Below, one piece after another: positions 26,835 to 35,113 of a DNA stretch of 64,000 nucleotides. The stretch's first letter is position 1, and every line of letters begins with the position of its first letter. The DNA is from Pseudomonas laurylsulfativorans (GTDB taxonomy: Bacteria > Pseudomonadota > Gammaproteobacteria > Pseudomonadales > Pseudomonadaceae): positions 434,001-498,000 of the forward strand of contig NZ_MUJK01000003.1 of NCBI RefSeq assembly GCF_002906155.1, in the 5' to 3' direction. The notes beneath the pieces are model-generated. The model was not told where the DNA came from, made no database searches, and saw nothing but the letters and a program-made list of their open reading frames with translations. Position numbers and translations under genes: made by a program.

Positions 26835-27371
26835 ATGTTTTTACGCAAATCCGTGGCACAAATCGTGTGTTTGCTGGCGCTGAGCTCACCCGTTTGGGCG
26901 GACGCCGGGCATACCTACGATTTCGGCCAGCCGGCCCCGGCGGACCAGGCGACCCGCAGCGTCGAGGTGGTCATGGGTGACATGTCCTTCACGCCGAAAG
27001 CCATCGATATCAAGGCCGGGGAAACCGTGCGCTTCGTGCTGGTCAATAAAGGCCAGTTGTTGCATGAGTTCAACCTGGGGGATGCGGCGATGCACGCCAG
27101 ACACCAGCAGGAAATGTTGCAGATGCAACAGAGTGGCATGCTGACGCCCACCGGCATGAAGGCCATGGATCACGGCAATATGGCCGGCATGGATCACAGC
27201 AAAATGGACCACGGCATGAAGCATGACGACCCCAACAGCGTGCTGGTGGAGCCGGGCAAAACCGCCGAGCTGACCTGGACCTTCAGCAAGGCCACCAACC
27301 TGGAGTTTGCCTGCAGCATCCCTGGCCATTACCAGGCCGGCATGGTCGGCAAACTGACTGTCAGTCAGTAA
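26835..27371 (+). CDS. cinA: Copper-inducible cupredoxin CinA
   Basis: A 178-residue periplasmic plastocyanin/azurin-like protein. Signal peptide to about residue 22 (SSPVWA). A type 1 copper site can be read as H77 (QLLHEFN), C160, H165 and M170 (CSIPGHYQAGM). A Met/His-rich insert (about 85-135, with MDHGNMAGMDHSKMDHGM) probably binds extra Cu(I). GGAG lies before the ATG. It is followed 61 bases later by queF, as in the copper-induced cinAQ operon of P. putida. The role is copper buffering or electron transfer; details are inferred. Confidence 0.9.
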   Translation: MFLRKSVAQIVCLLALSSPVWADAGHTYDFGQPAPADQATRSVEVVMGDMSFTPKAIDIKAGETVRFVLVNKGQLLHEFNLGDAAMHARHQQEMLQMQQSGMLTPTGMKAMDHGNMAGMDHSKMDHGMKHDDPNSVLVEPGKTAELTWTFSKATNLEFACSIPGHYQAGMVGKLTVSQ

Positions 27372-27432
27372 GCACTCAAAGGCGGGAGCAAAGGCTGATA
27401 GAATCTGCTGATTCTTCAGTCAGGTTTCCGCC

Positions 27433-28263
27433 ATGCATCCCGCAGCCGAACACTCGCCGCTGGGCAAGTCCAGCGAATACATCGCCACCTATACGCCGTC
27501 CCTGCTGTTCCCGATCCCGCGCACCGCGAAGTGGGCGGAGCTGGGCCTGACGGCGCAAACCCTGCCGTACAAAGGCGTGGACTTCTGGAACTGCTTCGAA
27601 CTGTCCTGGCTGCTGCCGTCGGGCAAGCCCGTGGTGGCGATCGGCGAATTCAGTATTCCGGCGGATTCGCCGAACATCATCGAATCGAAGTCGTTCAAGC
27701 TGTACCTCAACTCCTTGAACCAGACCCCGTTTGCCGACACTGCGAGCCTTGAAGCCACGCTGGCCAAGGACCTGTCGGCGGCTGCCGGCAAGCCGGTGGG
27801 CGTGCGCATCCGCAGTCTCAAGGAAGTTGAAAGCGAAGGCGTCGTGGCCTTGCCGGGCGTGTGCATCGATGAGCTGGATATCAGCGTCAGCAACTACGAG
27901 CACCCGCGGCCGGAACTGCTGCGTTGCGATGATTCGCGCATTGTCGAGGAGAGCGTGCACAGCCATTTGCTCAAGTCCAACTGCCCGGTCACCAGCCAGC
28001 CGGACTGGGGCAGCGTGGCGGTGGAGTACCGCGGTGCGGCGCTGGATCACGCGAGCTTGCTCGAATACATCGTCAGCTTCCGTCAGCATTCGGACTTCCA
28101 TGAGCAGTGTGTGGAGCGGATCTTCCTCGACCTGCAGCGGTTGTTGAAGCCGGAGAAACTGACGGTGTATGCGCGGTATGTGCGTCGTGGCGGGCTGGAT
28201 ATCAACCCGTATCGCAGTACTGAAGAAGTGCAACTGCCGAACCATCGCCTGGTCCGTCAGTAA
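27433..28263 (+). CDS. queF: NADPH-dependent preQ0 reductase QueF (CinQ)
   Basis: A 276-residue tunnelling-fold enzyme of the long, two-domain YqcD type. It reduces 7-cyano-7-deazaguanine to preQ1 in queuosine synthesis. The substrate motif [14 protein letters not shown] is near residue 80, and the catalytic pair is C184 and D191 ([13 protein letters not shown]). The location directly downstream of cinA corresponds to cinQ of P. putida, which is copper-induced. The upstream gap of 61 bases has no terminator, so it is probably in the cinA transcript. No strong ribosome site is seen. Confidence 0.94.
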   Translation: MHPAAEHSPLGKSSEYIATYTPSLLFPIPRTAKWAELGLTAQTLPYKGVDFWNCFELSWLLPSGKPVVAIGEFSIPADSPNIIESKSFKLYLNSLNQTPFADTASLEATLAKDLSAAAGKPVGVRIRSLKEVESEGVVALPGVCIDELDISVSNYEHPRPELLRCDDSRIVEESVHSHLLKSNCPVTSQPDWGSVAVEYRGAALDHASLLEYIVSFRQHSDFHEQCVERIFLDLQRLLKPEKLTVYARYVRRGGLDINPYRSTEEVQLPNHRLVRQ

Positions 28264-28270
28264 CGTAACC

Positions 28271-28362
28271 CTGTAAGAGCGAGCCTGCTCGCGAAAGCGG
28301 TGTGTCAGTCACCATCGATGCTGAATGTCATGACGCCTTCGCGAGCAGGCTCGCTCCCACAA
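28271..28362. repeat. REPIN (head-to-head)
   Basis: GAGCGAGCCTGCTCGCGAA near 28278-28296 and its inverted partner TTCGCGAGCAGGCTCGCTC near 28338-28356. A C/G variant of the REP core seen at 2043. Confidence 0.8.
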
Positions 28363-28390
28363 GGGGCTGCATTGCCAGTCGTAGAAACGA

Positions 28391-28423
28391 AAAAGCCCTG
28401 CTAGCGATAGCAGGGCTTTTTTT
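28391..28423. terminator. Bidirectional terminator between queF and DUF4404 gene
   Basis: Stem GCCCTGCTA (28395-28403) with TAGCAGGGC (28408-28416), A-run on the left and T-run on the right, serving two convergent genes. Confidence 0.85.
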
Positions 28424-28440
28424 CATTCAGGGTAGGGGCG

Positions 28441-28704
28441 TCAGACTCCCATGCTGACCAAGGCATTCACGATGTTGCGCAAGGTGCCAGCGATGGCGGG
28501 GTGATCGACTTCAAAGCGCTCAACGGCCAGGTTGACGCCGTCGGCGAGGCTGGAGTCTTGGGTTTTGGTTTCAAGCTCAAGCTTCAATTCAATCTGCTGC
28601 ATGAGCTCGTGCAGTTCGGCGCGCTCTGCTTCAGACAACGGAGGATTCTGTTCCAGTTGCTCGCGCAGGGCATTGAGCTGTTCTTGCAGTTCGCGGGCAG
28701 GCAT
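28441..28704 (-). CDS. DUF4404 family protein
   Basis: An 87-residue acidic, mostly helical protein. MPARELQEQLNALREQLEQ starts a predicted coiled coil, and the C-terminal HPAIAGTLRNIVNALVSMGV is the conserved family end. The ATG at 28704 follows AAGGAAG on the minus strand. No signal peptide. The family is common in Pseudomonas and uncharacterised. It forms a small separate unit, convergent with queF across a bidirectional terminator. Confidence 0.8.
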   Translation of the reverse strand: MPARELQEQLNALREQLEQNPPLSEAERAELHELMQQIELKLELETKTQDSSLADGVNLAVERFEVDHPAIAGTLRNIVNALVSMGV

Positions 28705-28813
28705 GGCGTTCTTCCTTATATCGATAGGCACTGGCATAGACCATGGCGAGAGGCCAAAGGTCGATGGCTGACCTTTAGATTAATCCACTCGCGCGCAACG
28801 TGCATGATCTCGA

Positions 28814-29434
28814 TCAGGGCTTTTCGCCCTTGAGCCGACGCAAGCTGATATCGGCCAGGCAGGTATCGAGTTCACCGAGGTGATCGATCACCGAGTGCAC
28901 GCCCAGACCGAACAATTGCATCGTGGCCCTGGCGCGTTTGATGTCGCGCTCCTGCTGGGTCAACGTTTGCCATTGCCGGGGCGTCAACCCGCACAGCGAG
29001 CCGCAGGACGCCAGGCCGATGGTCCACAACCCGGCATTGAGCCCCGCTTGCAGCAGGCGGGGCTCGCCGCTCACCAGTACACAGCCGTCGAGTCGTGCGA
29101 CGTTCAGAGTCATCAAGGCTTGCCAGCAGGCATTCGGGGCGGGCCATGGATTGTTTGTTGCTGGATATTGCGAAGGTTTGATCCATTCCGGCAGCGCAGC
29201 GGCCAGGGATTGGCTGAGGGCAGGGGGCAGTTCATCGAGCCAGGCGCAGGGTATTTGCTGGCGCTGCAAGCTGCGCAGGCTATCGAGTGCGCCGGGCGTG
29301 GCCTCGGCGTGTTCGGCTGAGTGGCTGCCGTGCCGGTGCGTGTGTGCGCCGAAATCCACCAGGCAGCCACTGAGACCGAACAGTACGGCAGTCAGGCTGG
29401 GTGCGGTTTGGGGCAAGGCTTCGGCGAGCGGCAT
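28814..29434 (-). CDS. Phosphonatase-like HAD protein lacking the nucleophile
   Basis: A 206-residue protein resembling phosphonoacetaldehyde hydrolase (HAD superfamily). The motif-I strand reads AVLFGLSGCLVDFG, where active enzymes have the form LDWAGTVVDFG: the nucleophilic aspartate is a glycine and the usual A/D two positions on is a serine. Motif-like features later include GCVLVSGEPRLLQAGLNAG (about 120-138). At 206 residues it is also shorter than PhnX (about 270). It is therefore probably a pseudoenzyme. A related pseudo-phosphonatase-type gene lies near mlaA in PAO1. Start ATG at 29434, divergent from mlaA. Confidence 0.7.
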   Translation of the reverse strand: MPLAEALPQTAPSLTAVLFGLSGCLVDFGAHTHRHGSHSAEHAEATPGALDSLRSLQRQQIPCAWLDELPPALSQSLAAALPEWIKPSQYPATNNPWPAPNACWQALMTLNVARLDGCVLVSGEPRLLQAGLNAGLWTIGLASCGSLCGLTPRQWQTLTQQERDIKRARATMQLFGLGVHSVIDHLGELDTCLADISLRRLKGEKP

Positions 29435-29634
29435 ATGGACGTCCCTGAAATAGTCTGAAGGCTAGCGGGTGACGGTGACACTTGAGTGACATGGATGTGA
29501 ATGGCTCACAATTGGCACGATTCCTGTGGCGCGGGTTTAGTGCAAAGTGCCTTAAACGGCGTTTACGTCTTATACTTGCCCACTTATTGCCCGGGGCAAG
29601 CGCCCGAGCCGGTACAAACCAAGGAGTTTTTTCT

Positions 29635-30324
29635 ATGCGCTGGAGCAATCATCTAGCCAGGATTTGTGTATGCGCCAGTGTGATGCTGGTCCCGTTCGTT
29701 GCCCAGGCAGCCACGGAAGATGATCCTTGGGAAAGCATCAATCGCCCGATTTACAAGTTCAACGACGTGATCGACACCTACGCGCTGAAGCCACTGGCCC
29801 AGGGCTACCAGTATGTGACGCCGCAATTTGTCGAAGTCGGTGTTCATAACTTCTTCCGCAACATCGGTGATGTGCGCAACCTGGCCAACGATATCCTGCA
29901 GGCCAAACCTCGTGCCGCAGGCGTTGATACTGCACGAATCATTTTCAACACCACCTTCGGCTTGCTGGGCGTGATTGATGTCGGCACCAAAATGGGCCTG
30001 CAGCGCAATGACGAAGACTTCGGTCAGACGCTCGGTTACTGGGGTGTCGGTAGCGGCCCTTACTTGATGCTGCCACTGCTGGGGCCAAGCACCTTGCGTG
30101 ATGCGCCTGCCAAGTTCGTCGACAGCTATACCGGCGCGTATCGTTACGTAGACGACGTGCCTGTGCGTAACTCGTTCTACGCCCTGGACATCATCGATAC
30201 CCGTGCCAACCTGCTGTCGAGCGAGAAACTGATCACTGGCGACAAGTACACCTTCATCCGTAATGCGTACTTGCAGAACCGTGAATTCAAGGTGAAAGAC
30301 GGTCAGGTTGAAGACGATTTTTAA
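29635..30324 (+). CDS. mlaA: Outer-membrane lipid-asymmetry protein MlaA (VacJ)
   Basis: A 229-residue MlaA/VacJ protein that removes mislocalised phospholipids from the outer leaflet and passes them to MlaC. Conserved segments are DPWESINRPIYKFND, RNIGDVRNLANDILQ, GLLGVIDVGTKMGL and DFGQTLGYWGVGSGPYLMLPLLGPS. The signal peptide ends VAQA and the mature protein starts ATEDDPW with no lipobox cysteine, unlike E. coli MlaA. AAGGAG precedes the ATG at 29635. A strong terminator follows, so it is monocistronic. A TATACT (29571-29576) may be the -10. Confidence 0.95.
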   Translation: MRWSNHLARICVCASVMLVPFVAQAATEDDPWESINRPIYKFNDVIDTYALKPLAQGYQYVTPQFVEVGVHNFFRNIGDVRNLANDILQAKPRAAGVDTARIIFNTTFGLLGVIDVGTKMGLQRNDEDFGQTLGYWGVGSGPYLMLPLLGPSTLRDAPAKFVDSYTGAYRYVDDVPVRNSFYALDIIDTRANLLSSEKLITGDKYTFIRNAYLQNREFKVKDGQVEDDF

Positions 30325-30341
30325 CGTCGACCGGTAAACTG

Positions 30342-30372
30342 AAAAAGGCGGCCCTCTAGGCCGCCTTTTTTA
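30342..30372. terminator. Terminator of mlaA (probably bidirectional)
   Basis: Stem AGGCGGCC (30346-30353) with GGCCGCCT (30359-30366), loop ctcta, A-run before and T-run after. It also faces the convergent PilZ gene. Confidence 0.9.
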
Positions 30373-30384
30373 TTAGCGATGGGT

Positions 30385-30684
30385 TTACTTCATCTTCAGG
30401 ATTGTAAGGCCGAGTTTCTGGGTGCCACCGTCCTGTTCCTTTACCCACACCACTTCGGTGTCGGCTTCAAGGCCTTTGAGGGCAGCATGATCGGAATCGA
30501 TCCGCACATTGAGCCGGTCGCCGACCTTGAGCAAACGAGGCGCCTGGAGCTGCATACGACTGCTGGAAAGGTCAATGCAGACGGCGGGCACCAGATCCCC
30601 CTCATGAATCAGCGACACCTCGGCATCGACTCGCATGCGGATGAAATCACGCTTTTCGCTGTAGTCCCGAGCGGTTTGGCTCAT
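30385..30684 (-). CDS. Small PilZ-domain protein
   Basis: A 99-residue single-domain PilZ protein. The N-terminal RxxxR motif is present (KRDFIRMRVD). The second motif reads CIDLSSSRMQL: D-L-S is kept but the final glycine of D-x-S-x-x-G is arginine, so binding of c-di-GMP is uncertain. The rest is the expected beta barrel ending KLGLTILKMK. It is convergent with mlaA and divergent from rssB, the arrangement I know from PAO1. Confidence 0.85.
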   Translation of the reverse strand: MSQTARDYSEKRDFIRMRVDAEVSLIHEGDLVPAVCIDLSSSRMQLQAPRLLKVGDRLNVRIDSDHAALKGLEADTEVVWVKEQDGGTQKLGLTILKMK

Positions 30685-30843
30685 GGGTTAGATCCTTCCA
30701 TTGGGTTTCAGATTTGACTGTTCTTATAACTCTCGGTGATTTGACAAGTAAAGACGTCAAGCGACCATCGGCGTGAGCTTGAAACGCCCCGCGGATGGGA
30801 GTACCGTCTGCGCCTTAGAAGGGCACCTCTGGTGTACATGTGT

Positions 30844-30934
30844 GTAGGGCAAATGCCCGAATGCGGTGCGTCAGAGAGGCTAGAAAGCGAATCCAGTAGT
30901 CAGCGCCGGGTCAAATTCCCCGCCTGCTACGCCA
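30844..30934 (+). other. Degenerate tRNA-Ser-like sequence upstream of rssB
   Basis: A 91-base stretch of class II tRNA length. It starts GTAGGGC and ends with a T-arm-like GGGTCAAATTCCC, CTAC (pairing with the initial GTAG) and GCCA. A loop CTAGAAA (30880-30886) resembles a serine anticodon loop with AGA. The acceptor and anticodon stems have too many mismatches for a working tRNA. It may be a relic, or part of the structured 5' region of rssB. Confidence 0.3.
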
Positions 30935-30960
30935 ACCTAATTCTGGCGCCGTTTGCCCAC

Positions 30961-32142
30961 ATGCCAAAAACCAGTGCCACGCTGCTGATAATCGATGATG
31001 ACGAAGTAGTGCGCGCGAGCCTCGCCGCCTATTTGGAAGACAGTGGTTTCAGCGTCCTGCAGGCCAGCAATGGTCAGCAGGGTCTTCAGGTATTCGAGCA
31101 AGACAAGCCCGACTTGGTCATCTGCGATCTGCGCATGCCGCAGATGGGCGGACTCGAACTTATCCGCCAGGTGACCGACCTGGCGCCGCAAACGCCGGTG
31201 ATTGTGGTGTCGGGTGCGGGCGTGATGAACGACGCGGTCGAAGCCCTGCGCCTGGGCGCGGCGGACTATCTGATCAAGCCTCTCGAAGATCTGGCTGTGC
31301 TCGAGCACTCCGTGCGCCGGGCCCTGGATCGTGCGCGCCTGCTGCTGGAGAACCAGCGCTACCGCGAGAAGCTGGAAAAGGCCAACCGCGAGCTCGAGGC
31401 CAGCCTGAACCTGCTCCAGGAAGACCAGAACGCCGGTCGCCAGGTGCAGATGAACATGCTGCCGGTCAGTCCCTGGACCATCGACGAGTTCAAATTTGCT
31501 CACCAGATCATCCCGTCGCTGTACCTGTCGGGTGATTTCGTCGACTACTTTCGCGTCGACGAGCGTCGGGTAGCGTTCTACCTGGCGGACGTTTCCGGTC
31601 ATGGCGCCTCTTCAGCCTTCGTCACCGTGCTGTTGAAGTTCATGACCACGCGCTTGCTGTTCGAATCCAAGCGCAGCGGCACTTTGCCGGAATTCAAGCC
31701 TTCAGAGGTTCTTGGTCATATCAACCGGGGCCTGATCAGTTGTAAGCTGGGTAAACACGTCACAATGGTCGGTGGAGTCATCGACGAGGAGACCGGTTTG
31801 TTGACCTATAGCATCGGCGGTCATTTGCCGTTGCCAGTGTTGTACACGCCAGACAGTGTTCGTTATCTGGAAGGGCGTGGTCTGCCGGTGGGCCTCTTCA
31901 ACGAAGCCACCTACGAAGACCATGTGCTGGAGCTGCCGCCGACCTTCAGCCTGACGCTGATGTCTGATGGCATTCTGGATCTTTTGCCAGAACCCACACT
32001 CAAAGAAAAAGAAGCGGCATTGCCCCAACGGGTCAAGGCTGCGGGCGGCACCCTGGATGGGCTGCGGCAGGTTTTTGGATTGGCCACGCTAGGGGAGATG
32101 CCGGATGATATCGCCCTGTTGGTGTTGAGCAGGAATCTTTGA
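30961..32142 (+). CDS. rssB: RssB-type response regulator with PP2C-like output domain
   Basis: A 393-residue protein. The receiver domain (about 8-125, phosphoacceptor D56 in VICDLRMPQMGG) is joined by a coiled-coil linker (about 130-165) to a SpoIIE/PP2C phosphatase domain (YLADVSGHGASSAF near 205, MSDGILDL near 340, PDDIALLVLSR at the end). The acidic metal ligands are present, so phosphatase activity is likely; a natural substrate is the STAS protein encoded next. In Pseudomonas the homologue is linked to RpoS turnover. The ATG at 30961 begins the conserved MPKTSATLLIIDDD; earlier in-frame codons are not conserved. Confidence 0.9.
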   Translation: MPKTSATLLIIDDDEVVRASLAAYLEDSGFSVLQASNGQQGLQVFEQDKPDLVICDLRMPQMGGLELIRQVTDLAPQTPVIVVSGAGVMNDAVEALRLGAADYLIKPLEDLAVLEHSVRRALDRARLLLENQRYREKLEKANRELEASLNLLQEDQNAGRQVQMNMLPVSPWTIDEFKFAHQIIPSLYLSGDFVDYFRVDERRVAFYLADVSGHGASSAFVTVLLKFMTTRLLFESKRSGTLPEFKPSEVLGHINRGLISCKLGKHVTMVGGVIDEETGLLTYSIGGHLPLPVLYTPDSVRYLEGRGLPVGLFNEATYEDHVLELPPTFSLTLMSDGILDLLPEPTLKEKEAALPQRVKAAGGTLDGLRQVFGLATLGEMPDDIALLVLSRNL

Positions 32143-32624
32143 TGAGTACCGGTAGAATCCAGTTCGCCGAGCAGGATGGCACCTTCGTCCTGAAGTTCGT
32201 CGGTGAAGTTCGCCTGACCCTGTGTTCGGCGTTGGATGCGACTATTGAGCGGATCTTCAGCGCGTTGAATTTCAATGCGATCGTGATCGATCTGACCGAA
32301 ACCCGCAGCATCGACAGCACCACGCTTGGCCTGCTGGCCAAGCTGTCTATCCTCTCGCGGCAGAAAGTCGGCCTGCTGCCGACCGTCGTCACCACCCACG
32401 AAGACATCACGCGGCTGCTGCAGTCCATGGGCTTCGAGCAGGTCTTCAATATCGTCGACAAGCCGGTGCCATGCCCGGAATGCCTGGACGACCTGCCAGA
32501 CCAGGATCAGTCAGAAGAAGTGGTGCGGATCAAAGTGCTCGAAGCGCACAAGATCCTCATGGGCCTGAACGATACCAATCGTGAAGCCTTCCATGACCTG
32601 GTGAATGCGCTGGAGCGGCACTGA
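32142..32624 (+). CDS. rssC: STAS-domain anti-sigma factor antagonist
   Basis: A 160-residue protein whose first 100 residues form a STAS domain. The phosphorylatable serine is S59 in TRSIDSTTLGLLAKL. A C-terminal extension with CPEC (about 110-113) and a helical tail is unusual for simple SpoIIAA proteins. The ATG overlaps the rssB stop (TGATG), so the phosphatase and its probable substrate are translationally coupled. This forms a partner-switching pair; the kinase/anti-sigma partner is not in the window. Confidence 0.87.
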   Translation: MSTGRIQFAEQDGTFVLKFVGEVRLTLCSALDATIERIFSALNFNAIVIDLTETRSIDSTTLGLLAKLSILSRQKVGLLPTVVTTHEDITRLLQSMGFEQVFNIVDKPVPCPECLDDLPDQDQSEEVVRIKVLEAHKILMGLNDTNREAFHDLVNALERH

Positions 32625-32655
32625 TCCCCTGAGTTGATGTGGCCTTGGCTGGCCT

Positions 32656-32678
32656 CATCGCGAGCAAGCTCGCGATGG
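32656..32678. repeat. Solo REP palindrome
   Basis: CATCGCGAGCAAGCTCGCGATGG, a near-perfect palindrome with the REP core but without the CTCCTACA tail. Confidence 0.65.
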
Positions 32679-32698
32679 CGTCCTGACAGTCACCAAAC

Positions 32699-32732
32699 AA
32701 AAAGGGCGAACCTGTGAAGGTTCGCCCTTTTT
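32699..32732. terminator. Terminator between rssC and tal (bidirectional)
   Basis: Stem GGGCGAACCT (32704-32713) with AGGTTCGCCC (32718-32727), loop gtga, A-run on the left and T-run on the right. Confidence 0.9.
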
Positions 32733-32750
32733 GCATTACACCCGCTCAGA

Positions 32751-33677
32751 TCACAGCTTGGCCTGCAACAACGCCTCAAGCTTCTCCTGATCCCGCGCGA
32801 ACTGACGAATACCTTCAGCCAGTTTCTCGGTCGCCATCGCATCTTCGTTGGACAGCCAGCGGAACTGCGATTCGTTGAGGCTCAGGCGCGCTTCACCGGC
32901 ATGGCCCGGCGCGAGTTTGCGCTCCAGCTTGCCGGTATCCGCTGCCAGTTTGTCGATCAGGTCCGGGCTGATGGTCAGGCGGTCGCAGCCGGCCAGTTGC
33001 TCGATCTGGCTCAGGTTGCGGAAGCTCGCCCCCATGACCACGGTCTTGTAGTCATTGGCCTTGTAGTAGTTGTAGATGCGCGTCACCGACTGCACGCCCG
33101 GATCATCCGCGCCGGTGTAGTCGTTGCCGTTGGCTTTTTTGTACCAGTCATAGATACGGCCCACGAACGGCGAAATCAGGAACACCCCGGCATCGGCACA
33201 AGCGGCGGCCTGAGCGAAGGAGAACAGAAGCGTCAGGTTGGTCTGGATGCCTTCCTTTTCCAGGATCTCGGCAGCGCGGATGCCTTCCCAGGTGGACGCG
33301 ATCTTGATCAGCACGCGCTCGCGGCCAATACCGGCCTTGTCGTACAGCTCGATCAGGCGATGCGCACGCTTCAACATGGCGTCAGTATCGAACGACAGGC
33401 GCGCATCCACTTCGGTGGAAATGCGGCCCGGGATCACTTTGAGGATTTCTTGCCCCACCGCCACGCCAAAACGGTCGCTGGCCAGGCCCACATCGCCCTT
33501 GCAGTCGTTGACGCTGGCGTTCAGCAGCTCGGCATACGCGGGAATGGCCGCGGCCTTGAGCAGCAGGGAAGGGTTGGTGGTAGCGTCCACCGGTTTCACG
33601 CGAGCGATCGCTTCGAAGTCGCCGGTATCGGCAACCACGGTTGTCATTTGTTTGAGTTGTTCCAGCTTGGAAGTCAT
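32751..33677 (-). CDS. tal: Transaldolase
   Basis: A 308-residue transaldolase of the TalB type, in the non-oxidative pentose phosphate pathway; it moves a dihydroxyacetone unit between sugar phosphates. The Schiff-base lysine is K125 ([13 protein letters not shown]). Other family segments are [17 protein letters not shown] and [13 protein letters not shown]. The ATG at 33677 starts [20 protein letters not shown]; the upstream in-frame extension is not conserved. The cluster tal-dusA after rssBC is as in PAO1. Confidence 0.97.
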   Translation of the reverse strand: MTSKLEQLKQMTTVVADTGDFEAIARVKPVDATTNPSLLLKAAAIPAYAELLNASVNDCKGDVGLASDRFGVAVGQEILKVIPGRISTEVDARLSFDTDAMLKRAHRLIELYDKAGIGRERVLIKIASTWEGIRAAEILEKEGIQTNLTLLFSFAQAAACADAGVFLISPFVGRIYDWYKKANGNDYTGADDPGVQSVTRIYNYYKANDYKTVVMGASFRNLSQIEQLAGCDRLTISPDLIDKLAADTGKLERKLAPGHAGEARLSLNESQFRWLSNEDAMATEKLAEGIRQFARDQEKLEALLQAKL

Positions 33678-33855
33678 GGGCGTGCTCTGTCCTATGGGTC
33701 TGATGACATTACCCGAGCGCTGACAGCCACTCAAGGGCGCGTACGTGTATCGATGGCCCCTGCGGCAACAACCTGAAAACGGCTGTTTGAAAGGCGGGGC
33801 GCGGTATCGAAGAATTCGATGCCGAAACGCCCCACAGGTTCAACACGACCGAGCG

Positions 33856-34851
33856 TTAACGCCCTTCAAGCAACGCCGCCGCCTGATCCAGCAGCGCCAA
33901 CGGATCTTTCGCCTTGTGAATATCCACCGACAGCAGCTGCCGGAACTTGCGCGCCCCCGGAAACCCTGTGCCCAGGCCCAGTACATGTCGGGTGATGTGG
34001 TGCATCGAACCACCGGCATCGATATGCGCCGCAATATAAGGCCGCAACTGCGCCAGTGCCTCGGCGCGGCTGATCACCGGTACCGTGCTGCCAAACAGCT
34101 GTTGATCCACTTCGGCCATCACATAAGGGTTGTGATACGCCTCGCGGCCCAACATCACGCCGTCGAAGGTCTGCAAATGCTCGTGGCAGGCCTCCAGCGT
34201 CTTGATCCCGCCGTTGAGAATGATCTCCAGCTCCGGAAAATCCGCCTTCAACCGTGCTGCCACGTCGTAGCGCAGGGGCGGAATGTCGCGGTTCTCCTTC
34301 GGCGACAAACCCTCCAGAATCGCAATCCGCGCGTGTACGGTAAAACTGGTACAGCCGGCATCCCTCACCGTACCGACGAAATCACACAACTCCTCGTAAC
34401 TGTCCCGCCCATTGATCCCGATCCGATGCTTGACCGTCACCGGAATCGACACCGCATCACGCATCGCCTTCACACAATCGGCCACCAACTGCGGATGCCC
34501 CATCAGGCACGCGCCGATCATATTGTTCTGCACCCGATCACTCGGGCAGCCGACATTCAGGTTCACCTCGTCGTAACCATGCTCCTGTGCCATGCGCGCA
34601 CACGCCGCCAGGTCCAGCGGCACGCTGCCGCCAAGCTGCAACGCCAGCGGATGCTCAGCCTCGTTATGCCGCAGGAAACGCTCGTGATCACCATTGAGCA
34701 GGGCACCGGTGGTGACCATTTCGGTGTAGAGCAGGGCGTTTTTCGACAGCAAGCGCAGGAAAAAGCGGCAGTGGCGGTCGGTCCAATCCATCATGGGTGC
34801 GACGGAAAACCGGCGGGAGAGCGGGGCGGGTGTAGCGTTGGCTGCGGACAT
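33856..34851 (-). CDS. dusA: tRNA-dihydrouridine synthase DusA
   Basis: A 331-residue FMN enzyme that reduces uridines 20/20a in the tRNA D-loop. The TIM barrel begins RRFSVAPMMDWTDRHCRFF; the catalytic cysteine is C102 in NLNVGCPSDRVQNNMIGACL, and the FMN-phosphate site is GGIKTLE and GREAYHNPY near 210-245. These are DusA-type motifs. Start ATG at 34851. It is 178 bases upstream of tal on the same strand, and no structure of note is seen between them. Confidence 0.97.
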   Translation of the reverse strand: MSAANATPAPLSRRFSVAPMMDWTDRHCRFFLRLLSKNALLYTEMVTTGALLNGDHERFLRHNEAEHPLALQLGGSVPLDLAACARMAQEHGYDEVNLNVGCPSDRVQNNMIGACLMGHPQLVADCVKAMRDAVSIPVTVKHRIGINGRDSYEELCDFVGTVRDAGCTSFTVHARIAILEGLSPKENRDIPPLRYDVAARLKADFPELEIILNGGIKTLEACHEHLQTFDGVMLGREAYHNPYVMAEVDQQLFGSTVPVISRAEALAQLRPYIAAHIDAGGSMHHITRHVLGLGTGFPGARKFRQLLSVDIHKAKDPLALLDQAAALLEGR

Positions 34852-35113
34852 TGGGGATCTGGAATCGGTGAGGCTGGGAGGTGGGGGAGTTTATCAGGAT
34901 TGGGCAAATCAAGGCGCAATAGGGAATGGCGTTGCGTTGCTTACTTGCACGATAGCCTTGCCGGAATGCGCCGCTGCAAAATTCCGTTTCCCCGAATCGC
35001 TTACAAAACGGCTACACGTCCGACGGACGCGCTAGCATTTTGATGGCGCGGATCTATTCTCAGACTCTTAAATCTTCCTGTCTTGCCTCGTCCCCTTGCA
35101 GAAGGAGTGTGCC

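Noticed and set aside
29510..29535. TGGCACGATTCCTGT upstream of mlaA as a sigma-54 promoter.
   Set aside because: The -24-like TGGCAC is present, but the -12 element is CTGT rather than TTGC, so the match is not sufficient.
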